From: Candidatus Limnocylindrales bacterium
GTDB taxonomy: Bacteria; Chloroflexota; Limnocylindria; Limnocylindrales; CSP1-4
Direction: 5' to 3'
DNA length: 10,722 bases
NCBI GenBank assembly: GCA_031292335.1
Contig: JARLHH010000037.1
Location: 1 to 10,722, forward strand
A program made the position numbers and the translations under genes. How positions within the stretch are numbered: the stretch's first letter is position 1; each line of letters starts with the position of its first letter. This document shows positions 1 to 7,164 of the stretch, piece by piece. The notes under the pieces are model-generated. The model was not told where the DNA came from and searched no databases. It saw nothing but the letters and a program-made list of their open reading frames with translations.

Positions 1-239
1 ACGGCGAGCGCGCCGCCTCCGGGGCATCGGACGCGGCGGCCGCGGCCCGGCTCCTGGCCAGCAAGGGCGCCGGCCTCATGCGGGAGCCGGACCTGAGGAA
101 GCGGCGCGCGAGAGCCTACGCGCTGCTGGCCCGCGCCGGTTTCGATCCGGGGACGGCCGGCCAGGCATCGGCCGCCTGGCTCCAGGCGGCCGGGACCGTG
201 CCGCCGGACGACGAGCCGGACCAGCTTCCCGATCCCTGA
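1..239 (+). CDS. recX: C-terminal part of a RecX-like regulatory protein (5' end outside window)
   Basis: The frame beginning at base 3 is open from the window edge and ends at TGA 237-239, giving about 78 residues. The recognisable stretch is KRRARAYALLARAGFDPGTA followed by an amphipathic helix and an acidic, proline-rich tail (PPDDEPDQLPDP). Basic residues followed by 'AYALLARAGFD' match the last three-helix repeat of RecX, where the aromatic and Gly-Phe-Asp positions are typical. RecX binds RecA filaments in the cytoplasm and modulates their assembly. The family is usually encoded directly after recA, which would lie upstream of this window. Only the tail is visible, so the identification rests on a short motif plus position; another helical protein cannot be excluded. 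The next gene, rny, is 353 bases downstream with its own promoter, so they are probably separate units. Confidence 0.6.
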   Translation, partial: GERAASGASDAAAAARLLASKGAGLMREPDLRKRRARAYALLARAGFDPGTAGQASAAWLQAAGTVPPDDEPDQLPDP

Positions 240-245
240 GCTGAC

Positions 246-285
246 CCGGCTGATCTGCCGGCTTCCCCGGGCGGGATCTCCCCGC
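246..285 (+). terminator. two short GC hairpins after recX, possible weak terminator
   Basis: Two perfect 5-bp stems follow the recX stop: CCGGC (246-250) with GCCGG (257-261) around a 6-base loop, then GCGGG (271-275) with CCCGC (281-285) around a 5-base loop. There is no T tract after either, so they do not form a classical intrinsic terminator. In DNA this GC-rich short stems occur by chance, so the call rests mostly on position between a stop codon and the next promoter. Confidence 0.2.
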
Positions 286-361
286 AGGTGCGCCGCCGGT
301 GCTCCGTCCGGCTCGGCGACGGTCAGCGGTCGCGGCCGCAGCGAGCCCGGCAGGGGCACGT

Positions 362-390
362 TTGACCCCCCTGCCCGCCGGCCGTAGGCT
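362..390 (+). promoter_or_regulatory. sigma-70-type promoter of the rny operon
   Basis: TTGACC at 362-367 (five of six match to the -35 consensus) is followed by exactly 17 bases and then TAGGCT at 385-390 (four of six match to -10). Expected transcription start is near 397, giving a leader of about 196 bases before rny. This is the best promoter match in the window and lies in a non-coding stretch. It would drive rny, the ymdB-like gene, the PHP gene, miaB and miaA, whose junctions leave no room for other promoters. Confidence 0.65.
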
Positions 391-555
391 ACGCGCACCA
401 TCGTACGGCGCCGCGGGTGCGACGCCGGTTGTCACAGATCCTCGATCACGTTCCGAACCATCCATCGCGGCGAGCCCACGCCGAAGCCCGGCCCGCGCAC
501 CGATCCTGCCGGCGCCCCGGTCCCGACGTACCGCCGTTCCCGCGTACTTCACTCG

Positions 556-575
556 CCGGCCACGCACAGGGCCGG
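556..575 (+). other. stem-loop directly before the rny ribosome binding site
   Basis: CCGGCC at 556-561 pairs perfectly with GGCCGG at 570-575 around an 8-base loop (562-569); one further G-U pair (555 with 576) is possible. The stem ends two bases before the GGGAGG ribosome binding site at 578-583. In mRNA it could affect ribosome access or serve as a cleavage or binding site, but no function is shown. Confidence 0.35.
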
Positions 576-577
576 TC

Positions 578-583
578 GGGAGG
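578..583 (+). promoter_or_regulatory. ribosome binding site of rny
   Basis: GGGAGG lies 9 bases before the ATG at 593. This decides the start of rny at 593 instead of the in-frame GTG at 299. Confidence 0.7.
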
Positions 584-592
584 CGAGAGCAC

Positions 593-2125
<1,533 letters not shown>

Positions 2126-2127
2126 GC

Positions 2128-2949
2128 GTGGCCGACTCGCGGGCGCCCCGCCCCTGCCGGATCCTGATGGTCGGCGACGTGATCGGCCGGCCGGGCCGCG
2201 AGGCCCTCGAGCGTGAGCTCCCCGGCCTGCGGGATCTCCACCGCGTGGACTTCGTCACCGCCAACGGCGAGAACCTGGCGGGAGGGATGGGCCTCACCAC
2301 GTCCACCGCCGAGTCGCTCTACCGGGCGGGCGTGGACGTCATCACCTCCGGCAACCACATCTGGGACAAGAAGGAGATCCTGCCGGCGCTCGACCGCGAC
2401 GAGCGGATCCTGCGACCGCACAACTACGGGACCGAGGGCGTGCCGGGTCGTGGCTGGGGCGCCTACGTTGCCGCCGACGGGACCGACATCGCCGTCCTGA
2501 ACTTCCAGGGCCGCACCTACATGATCCCGATCGAGAACCCGTTCACCGACGCCGATCGGCTCCTCGACGAGGGGGCCGACACGCTCCCGCCGGTCCGGCT
2601 CGTCGACTTTCATTGCGAGGTGACGAGCGAGAAGAACGCGTTCGGGATCCACCTCGATGGGCGCGTGAGCGCGGTCGTGGGGACCCACACCCACGTGCCG
2701 ACCGCCGACGAGCGGATCCTGCCGCGCGGAACGGCCTACCAGAGCGACCTCGGGATGACCGGCCCCCTCGACAGCGTGATCGGCTTCGCGCCCGCGACCG
2801 TCCTGCCGCGTTTCATCAACGGGCTTCCCACGCGGTTCGAGGTCGGGGGCTGGCCGGTCGTCCTCAACGCGCTGCTCATCGACGTGGACCCGGCCACCGG
2901 GCGGGCACTCGCCGTGGAGCGCGTCCGGCGGATCGTCGAGGCGGACTGA
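2128..2949 (+). CDS. ymdB: YmdB-type metallophosphoesterase (TIGR00282 family)
   Basis: The 273-residue protein starts at GTG 2128, two bases after the rny stop. Metal-ligand motifs appear in order: GDVIGRPGRE with D17, TANGEN with E48 and N49, SGNHIWD with N76 and H77, VDFHCE with H162, and GTHTHVPTADE with H187 and H189. The spacing D17-E48-N49-N76-H77 is the same as I recall for Bacillus subtilis YmdB ligands (D8, E39, N40, N67, H68), so the dinuclear centre looks complete. B. subtilis YmdB has phosphodiesterase activity on cyclic nucleotides in vitro and affects biofilm and motility decisions; its true substrate is debated. The rny-ymdB neighbourhood is also seen in Firmicutes, which supports a link with RNA turnover. 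It is unrelated to the E. coli macrodomain protein of the same name. Cytoplasmic; no signal peptide. Confidence 0.92.
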   Translation: MADSRAPRPCRILMVGDVIGRPGREALERELPGLRDLHRVDFVTANGENLAGGMGLTTSTAESLYRAGVDVITSGNHIWDKKEILPALDRDERILRPHNYGTEGVPGRGWGAYVAADGTDIAVLNFQGRTYMIPIENPFTDADRLLDEGADTLPPVRLVDFHCEVTSEKNAFGIHLDGRVSAVVGTHTHVPTADERILPRGTAYQSDLGMTGPLDSVIGFAPATVLPRFINGLPTRFEVGGWPVVLNALLIDVDPATGRALAVERVRRIVEAD

Positions 2950-3863
2950 TGAGCCGCGGGCGTCGCGCGCCGGAGACCGGCCGGCTGATCCCGCCGGAAC
3001 CCAGCGTGGTCGACCTGCACACCCACACCGGCCGCTCGGACGGCCTGCTGGCGCCCGCGGAGCTGGTTGCCGCGGCAGCCGGGGCGGGAGTCCGCACCCT
3101 CGCGGTCACCGACCACGACACGCTCGCCGGCTATCGCGAGCTGGTGGCGCCCGGCGCGGTCCCGCTGCCGGCCGGCCTGCAGGTGCTCGCCGGCGTGGAG
3201 ATCAATGCGGTGGCCCGCCATCTCGACCTGCCCGACGGGGAGCTCCACGTCGTAGGCCTGGGGGTTGATCCCACGGCCGAGGCCTTCGAGGCAGCCCTCG
3301 CCGGGCAGCGCGGGGAGCGCCGCCTGCGCTTCGAGCGGATGCTCCAGCGACTTCGCGCCGCCGGGCTGGGGGTGGATGCGCAGCTCGCCGGCCTCAACGT
3401 CGAGGAGGGCGACGCCCTGGGACGCCCGACGCTCGCGCGCGCGCTGGTCGCAGCCGGGTTCGCGACCAGCGTCCAGGACGCGTTCGCCCGCTTCGTGGGC
3501 AGGGGCGGTCCCGGCTACGCTCCGCGCGAGGGGCTGGGCCCCGTCGCCGCGATCCATGCCATTCGGGCGGCGGGCGGGCTCCCGGTGCTCGCGCACTTCT
3601 CCGCCGCCCCGTCGCGCCGCGCCCTCCTGCAGGAGCTGATGGACGCCGGGCTGGCGGGCATCGAGGTCCACCACCGCAGCTTCGACGCGGCCACCGTGTC
3701 CGCGATGGGCGCCGTCGCCGAGGACCTCGGGCTGCTCCCGTCGGGAGGGACCGACTACCACGGCGACGGCGAGACGTACGCGGAGGCGATCGCCGAGACC
3801 TGGGTGCCCTCCCGGATCGCGACCGGGGTCATGGCCGCCCTCGGGGCCGGGATCGCCCCGTGA
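2949..3863 (+). CDS. PHP-domain phosphoesterase (RNase AM / nucleoside bisphosphate phosphatase-like)
   Basis: A 304-residue PHP-superfamily protein. Visible metal-site motifs are VDLHTHTGRSDG (H24, H26, D31), VTDHDT (D55, H56, D57), GVEIN (E84), ELHVVGLG (H100), VLAHFS (H216) and GGTDYHGD (D269, H271). This arrangement fits the YciV/TrpH group, whose members remove 5' nucleotides from short RNA or dephosphorylate 3',5'-bisphosphonucleotides such as pAp. Two positions look unusual for that group as I remember it: GRPTLARAL at 158-166, where relatives have His after Pro or Thr, and GIEVHHRSF, where relatives have a Tyr-His-Pro type motif. The exact substrate is therefore uncertain. Start ATG 2949 shares one base with the ymdB stop (TGATG) and has GAGG seven bases upstream, suggesting translational coupling. 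Its place between RNase Y and MiaB genes fits a role in RNA turnover. Confidence 0.85.
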   Translation: MSRGRRAPETGRLIPPEPSVVDLHTHTGRSDGLLAPAELVAAAAGAGVRTLAVTDHDTLAGYRELVAPGAVPLPAGLQVLAGVEINAVARHLDLPDGELHVVGLGVDPTAEAFEAALAGQRGERRLRFERMLQRLRAAGLGVDAQLAGLNVEEGDALGRPTLARALVAAGFATSVQDAFARFVGRGGPGYAPREGLGPVAAIHAIRAAGGLPVLAHFSAAPSRRALLQELMDAGLAGIEVHHRSFDAATVSAMGAVAEDLGLLPSGGTDYHGDGETYAEAIAETWVPSRIATGVMAALGAGIAP

Positions 3864-5560
3864 CGGCCCGCGAGCTTCCCGTCCTGGATCTCGTCCCGCC
3901 CGGGCTGCCGCCCGGCGGGCCGCGTCCGGCGGCCGCGGCGGCAGATGCCCGCGTCGCCGAGTTCCGGCCCGAGGACCAGGCCCTCCCGCGCTTCTGGATC
4001 TGGACGCTGGGTTGCCAGATGAACCGAAGCGATTCGGAGGAGATGGCCGGCCGGCTCCTGGGTGCGGGCTGCGCCGAGGCCGCGGGGATCGAGGCGGCCG
4101 ACCTGGTGGTCATCAACACGTGCGCGATCCGCGAGGCGGCCGAGGCGAAGGTCATCGGCCGGCAGGGCGCGCTCGCCGCGCTCAAGGCCGCGAACCCGGC
4201 CCTCCGCGTGGTCCTGACCGGTTGTGCCGTGCGCGAGCGCGACCGGGCCGGTCTGGGGCGCAGGTTCCCGGCGGTGGACCTGTTCCTGCGCCCCGACGAG
4301 GAGCCGGAGCTGGTGGAGCGGCTCGGCCTGGCATCCGTCCAGGGCCCGGTCGGCCTGCGTGCCCCGAGCCCTCCATCGCCCGGACGCGGTCCGGCCGTGG
4401 TGGCGAGGACGGCCGCGACCACGCTGGTCAAGGGCGTCCCGGTATCGGCCGCCGATCACCTCGCCGGGTCGCGCGCGGACGCCGTCGCGTCGGGCTCGGT
4501 GCGCCGCGAGTCGGCGGTCGCCGCGTGGCTGCCGATCATCTACGGCTGCGACAAGACCTGCACGTACTGCATCGTGCCGTTCAGCCGCGGGCCCGAGCGG
4601 AGCCGGCCGTTCGACGAAGTGGTCTCTGAAGCGCGATCGCTCGCCGCCGCGGGCTACCGCGAGATCACGCTCCTCGGCCAGAACGTCAACAGCTACGGGC
4701 ACGACCTGCCCGCGGAGGGCCGCTTCGCCCACGTGGCCGAGGCACGGCGGGCAGGGCAGCGGATCGACCGCGCGTCGCGGCCCGACCTGGCCGAGCTGAT
4801 CGAGGCGATCGGCTCCCTGCGCGGTCCCGACGGAGGGCCCGCGGTTCCCCGCCTGCGGTTCATCACCTCGCACCCCTGGGATCTCTCCGACCGCCTCGTC
4901 GACGCGATGGCCCGCACGCCCTCCGTCTGCGCGGCCCTGCACCTCCCGGTCCAGTCCGGCGATGACGAGGTTCTCCGGCGGATGGGGCGCCAGTACACCG
5001 TCGAGCACTACCGGGAGCGCCTCGATCGCATCCGCGAGGCGATCCCGCGCCTGGCCGTCAGCACCGACGTGATCGTGGGCTTCTGCGGCGAGACGGAAGC
5101 CCAGTTCGAGGCCACCCTGCGCCTGCTCGAGACGGTGCGCTACGACCAGGTCTTCGCGGCCGCCTACTCACCGCGCCCGGGCACGCCGGCGACACGGCTT
5201 CCCGACGACGTGCCGGCGGCAGTCAAGAAGGAACGCCTGAACCTCCTGCTCGCCCGCCAGGAGGCGATCGGCTTCGCCCGCAACCGCGAGCGCATCGGGA
5301 GCGTCGCCTCGGTTCTTGTCGACACGCTGGAGCCTGAGCGCATCCACGACCACGACGGAGAGGACGAGCCGGCGCCCGCGACGCTGGCCGGCCGGGATCC
5401 GTTCGCGGCGCCCCTGGCCGACGGCTGGGTTCGCCTCGCCGGCCGCTCGCGCGAGAACCGGCTCGTGCACCTTGCCGGGCCGCCGACGCTCGTCGGCGGC
5501 ATCGTCGACGTGCGCATCGAGGCCGCCGGTCCATACAGCCTGCGGGGGGTCCTGGCCTGA
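3860..5560 (+). CDS. miaB: tRNA-2-methylthio-N6-dimethylallyladenosine synthase MiaB
   Basis: MiaB is a radical-SAM methylthiotransferase that turns i6A37 of tRNA into ms2i6A37. The 566-residue protein has the three domains in order. The N-terminal UPF0004 domain has auxiliary-cluster cysteines C52 (TLGCQMN), C88 (NTCAIRE) and C122 (LTGCAVRE). The radical-SAM core has the CxxxCxxC motif CDKTCTYC (C230, C234, C237), followed by GQNVNSYG, TSHPWD, HLPVQSG and DVIVGFCGET. A C-terminal TRAM domain spans about 475-566. It is roughly 90-120 residues longer than the usual 440-480. The excess lies in a Pro/Ala-rich N-terminal extension of about 40 residues, extra residues in the linker between C122 and C230, a loop at 282-308 and an acidic insert at 491-521 in the TRAM domain. 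Start GTG 3860 overlaps the PHP stop by 4 nt (GTGA). Another methylthiotransferase such as MtaB or RimO is unlikely given the QMN motif and the miaA neighbour. Confidence 0.93.
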   Translation: MTARELPVLDLVPPGLPPGGPRPAAAAADARVAEFRPEDQALPRFWIWTLGCQMNRSDSEEMAGRLLGAGCAEAAGIEAADLVVINTCAIREAAEAKVIGRQGALAALKAANPALRVVLTGCAVRERDRAGLGRRFPAVDLFLRPDEEPELVERLGLASVQGPVGLRAPSPPSPGRGPAVVARTAATTLVKGVPVSAADHLAGSRADAVASGSVRRESAVAAWLPIIYGCDKTCTYCIVPFSRGPERSRPFDEVVSEARSLAAAGYREITLLGQNVNSYGHDLPAEGRFAHVAEARRAGQRIDRASRPDLAELIEAIGSLRGPDGGPAVPRLRFITSHPWDLSDRLVDAMARTPSVCAALHLPVQSGDDEVLRRMGRQYTVEHYRERLDRIREAIPRLAVSTDVIVGFCGETEAQFEATLRLLETVRYDQVFAAAYSPRPGTPATRLPDDVPAAVKKERLNLLLARQEAIGFARNRERIGSVASVLVDTLEPERIHDHDGEDEPAPATLAGRDPFAAPLADGWVRLAGRSRENRLVHLAGPPTLVGGIVDVRIEAAGPYSLRGVLA

Positions 5561-6534
5561 CGACGGGGGAGGGGAGCGCGACCGACCGACGCCCGCCGCT
5601 CGTCGTCATCGGCGGGCCGACCGCCACGGGCAAGACCGACCTCGCGGTGCGCCTCGCGCTTTCGCTGCGCCGGGATGGTACGCCGGCCGAGGTCATCTCG
5701 GCCGACTCGCGCCAGGTCTACCGCGGGACCGACGTTGCGACCGCGAAGCCGACGCCGGCCGAGCGCCGGGGCGTGCCGCACCACGGCCTCGACCTCGCCG
5801 ACCCGGACGAGCGCTTCTCCGTGGCGGACTTCGCCGCTCACGTCGCCCGGGTGCTGCCCGTCATCGCCGCCCGCCGTGGCGTCGCCGTCCTCGTCGGGGG
5901 CACGGGGTTCTGGCTTGGGGCGATCGCGGACGGGATGGATCTCGACGCGCTGCCCTGGGATCCACGCGTCCGGGCCGCCCTGGAGGCGGAGCTGGCGGCC
6001 GCCGGCCTGGGCACGCTCGTCGCGCGCCTCCGGGAACGTGCGCCCGGCCTGGCCGCGCGCGTCGACCTGCGCAACCCGCGCCGCGTCGTGCGCGCCCTGG
6101 AGATCGCGACGCTCCGGGGCGACGGCCCCCTGCCCGCGCCGCGCGGCTACGGCGGGCCCGTGCTGCGCGTGTCCCTTGACCTCGCCGATCGCGCCACGCA
6201 TCGCACCTGGATCGCGCAGCGCGCCGCGGCCCAGCTCGACGGCGGGATCCTCCCCGAGGCCGAGCGCCTCCGGGCTCGCTATCCGACCTCGCTGCCCGCC
6301 TTCTCGGCGATCGGGTACCGCGAGGCGTGGGACCTGCTCGACGGGAGGATCGATCGCGCCGGCTACCTGGCCGCCAACGTCGCCCGCAACGTCGCGTACG
6401 CGCGCCGGCAGCGGACCTGGTTCCGCGCCGCGCGGGCACATGTCAGCGTCGACGTGGGCGCCCCGGCGCAGGTCGGCACGGCGATCGAACAGGCGCGCGC
6501 CTTCGCGCGGGAGACGGTCGAACGGGGCGGGTGA
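5557..6534 (+). CDS. miaA: tRNA dimethylallyltransferase MiaA, probable CTG start
   Basis: MiaA transfers dimethylallyl from DMAPP to N6 of A37 in tRNAs reading UNN codons, making the substrate of MiaB. With the start at 5557 the protein has 325 residues, near the family's 300-320. Motifs: P-loop GGPTATGKT (K26), the DSRQVY motif (D50, S51) in VISADSRQVYRGTDVATAKP, GGTGFW (114-119), NPRRVVRALEI, FSAIGYREAW and RRQRTWFR (283-290). The first ATG, GTG or TTG in frame is GTG 5647, which would delete the P-loop, so the true start must be upstream. CTG 5557 overlaps the miaB stop as CTGA, just as GTGA joins PHP and miaB, and has a G-run (5544-5549) seven bases upstream. The resulting N-terminus reads MTTGEGSATDRRPP. 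Function is firm; the exact start is inference, and a sequence error removing a normal start codon is the alternative. Confidence 0.9.
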   Translation: MTTGEGSATDRRPPLVVIGGPTATGKTDLAVRLALSLRRDGTPAEVISADSRQVYRGTDVATAKPTPAERRGVPHHGLDLADPDERFSVADFAAHVARVLPVIAARRGVAVLVGGTGFWLGAIADGMDLDALPWDPRVRAALEAELAAAGLGTLVARLRERAPGLAARVDLRNPRRVVRALEIATLRGDGPLPAPRGYGGPVLRVSLDLADRATHRTWIAQRAAAQLDGGILPEAERLRARYPTSLPAFSAIGYREAWDLLDGRIDRAGYLAANVARNVAYARRQRTWFRAARAHVSVDVGAPAQVGTAIEQARAFARETVERGG

Positions 6535-6597
6535 CCGGCCTGCCGGGCGCCCCTCGGGCTCCGGCACATCGCCGCGGGAGCTGACCGCACCCGATTC

Positions 6598-7116
6598 TCA
6601 GGAGACCGGGGCGGCAGGCTGAACCGGCGTGCATGGCGTCTGCCAGCTGGCGATCACGTCGCCGGCCCGGTCGAGAACGTAGAACTCGGCGTTCGCCACG
6701 CCGTGCCGGCGGAAGACCGGCCGGACCACGTCGCAGGCGAGCTGCGGACCGTCGCGCGGGCCCAGTCCCGGCGCGGCATACAGCTCCCACTGCAGACGCC
6801 CCTCGACCTGGTGGACATCGACGCTGGTGATCTGGCCGCCGGTGTCGCCCGCGAAATCCACGATCGTGCCGACCTCGTTGCGCACGAGCAGCAGGATGGC
6901 GGCGACCAGCACCACCGGGACCAGGACGATGGCGAGGCACCCGAGCCAGAACGTCCGCCGCCGCGGCTCGGTCCTGCCGAGCTGCCAGCCGGAGCGTGCC
7001 GCGGGTCCGGCAGGAGGCAACGCCGCTTCCCCCGGTGATGGTGCATGGGGCGGCGGCGTGTCGAACGGGCCCGGTGAGCCGGGTGGCGGGGCTGCGTCCA
7101 GGCCCGAAACGTCCAT
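6598..7116 (-). CDS. single-pass membrane protein of unknown function, proline-rich N-terminus
   Basis: I do not recognise this 172-residue protein. Residues 1-55 are rich in Pro, Gly and Ala, with a basic patch (RTEPRRRT) just before one hydrophobic segment at 57-78. By the positive-inside rule the proline-rich part is cytoplasmic and residues 79-172 lie outside. The outer part holds two cysteines, C128 and C162, which could form a disulfide, and a stretch with Tyr, Val and Asp-Arg-Ala-Gly-Asp that suggests a small beta-rich fold. The frame stays open far upstream on this strand (to 8457), but that part lies antisense to hflX and looks like shadow translation. ATG at 7116 is chosen because it precedes the proline-rich/TM architecture and has a -10-like box seven bases away. 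It is the only minus-strand gene here, convergent with miaA and divergent from hflX. Confidence 0.72.
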   Translation of the reverse strand: MDVSGLDAAPPPGSPGPFDTPPPHAPSPGEAALPPAGPAARSGWQLGRTEPRRRTFWLGCLAIVLVPVVLVAAILLLVRNEVGTIVDFAGDTGGQITSVDVHQVEGRLQWELYAAPGLGPRDGPQLACDVVRPVFRRHGVANAEFYVLDRAGDVIASWQTPCTPVQPAAPVS

Positions 7117-7123
7117 CGAGCGG

Positions 7124-7129
7124 ATCGTA
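7124..7129 (-). promoter_or_regulatory. -10-like element of the unknown membrane protein gene
   Basis: Read on the minus strand the bases are TACGAT, four of six match to TATAAT and a TANNNT box. Seven bases separate it from the ATG at 7116, so transcription would begin at or next to the start codon. No good -35 is seen and no ribosome binding site exists between box and ATG. Confidence 0.4.
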
Positions 7130-7152
7130 CGCTTCCGGTCCGGCCGCCGGGG

Positions 7153-7158
7153 TATCCT
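7153..7158 (+). promoter_or_regulatory. -10-like element of hflX, suggesting a leaderless mRNA
   Basis: TATCCT (four of six match to TATAAT, and a TANNNT box) lies six bases before the hflX ATG at 7165. A start point six to seven bases downstream of the box falls on or next to the A of ATG. The bases around it hold no ribosome binding site at normal spacing; the only G-run (7149-7152) is 12 bases away. The -35 region is not convincing. Confidence 0.45.
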
Positions 7159-7164
7159 CAGTCG

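Larger units (their letters stand above)
240..592. other. 353-base intergenic region between recX and rny
   Basis: No convincing gene is seen here. The region holds two short GC hairpins just after the recX stop, a good promoter at 362-390, about 200 bases of probable 5' untranslated leader, a stem-loop at 556-575 and the rny ribosome binding site at 578-583. The rny frame stays open back to a GTG at 299, but that extension would include the promoter, is rich in Arg, Pro and Ala like random high-GC translation, and lacks the membrane-anchor start expected for RNase Y. Confidence 0.7.

Noticed and set aside
299..592. N-terminal extension of rny from GTG 299
   Set aside because: It contains the best promoter of the region, has the Arg/Pro/Ala-rich composition of random high-GC translation, and RNase Y should begin with its membrane anchor, as it does from ATG 593 with a good ribosome binding site.
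3755..5008. 417-codon open frame on the minus strand opposite miaB
   Set aside because: Composition is Arg/Gly/Ala/Pro-rich without motifs and it is antisense to conserved MiaB coding sequence.
5164..6567. 467-codon open frame on the minus strand opposite the end of miaB and miaA
   Set aside because: Same reason: antisense shadow of two firmly identified genes, no recognisable protein features.
6535..6597. possible bidirectional terminator between miaA and the convergent gene
   Set aside because: The 63-base gap has only short GC palindromes (such as GGGCGCCC at 6545-6552 with no loop) and no T tracts on either strand.
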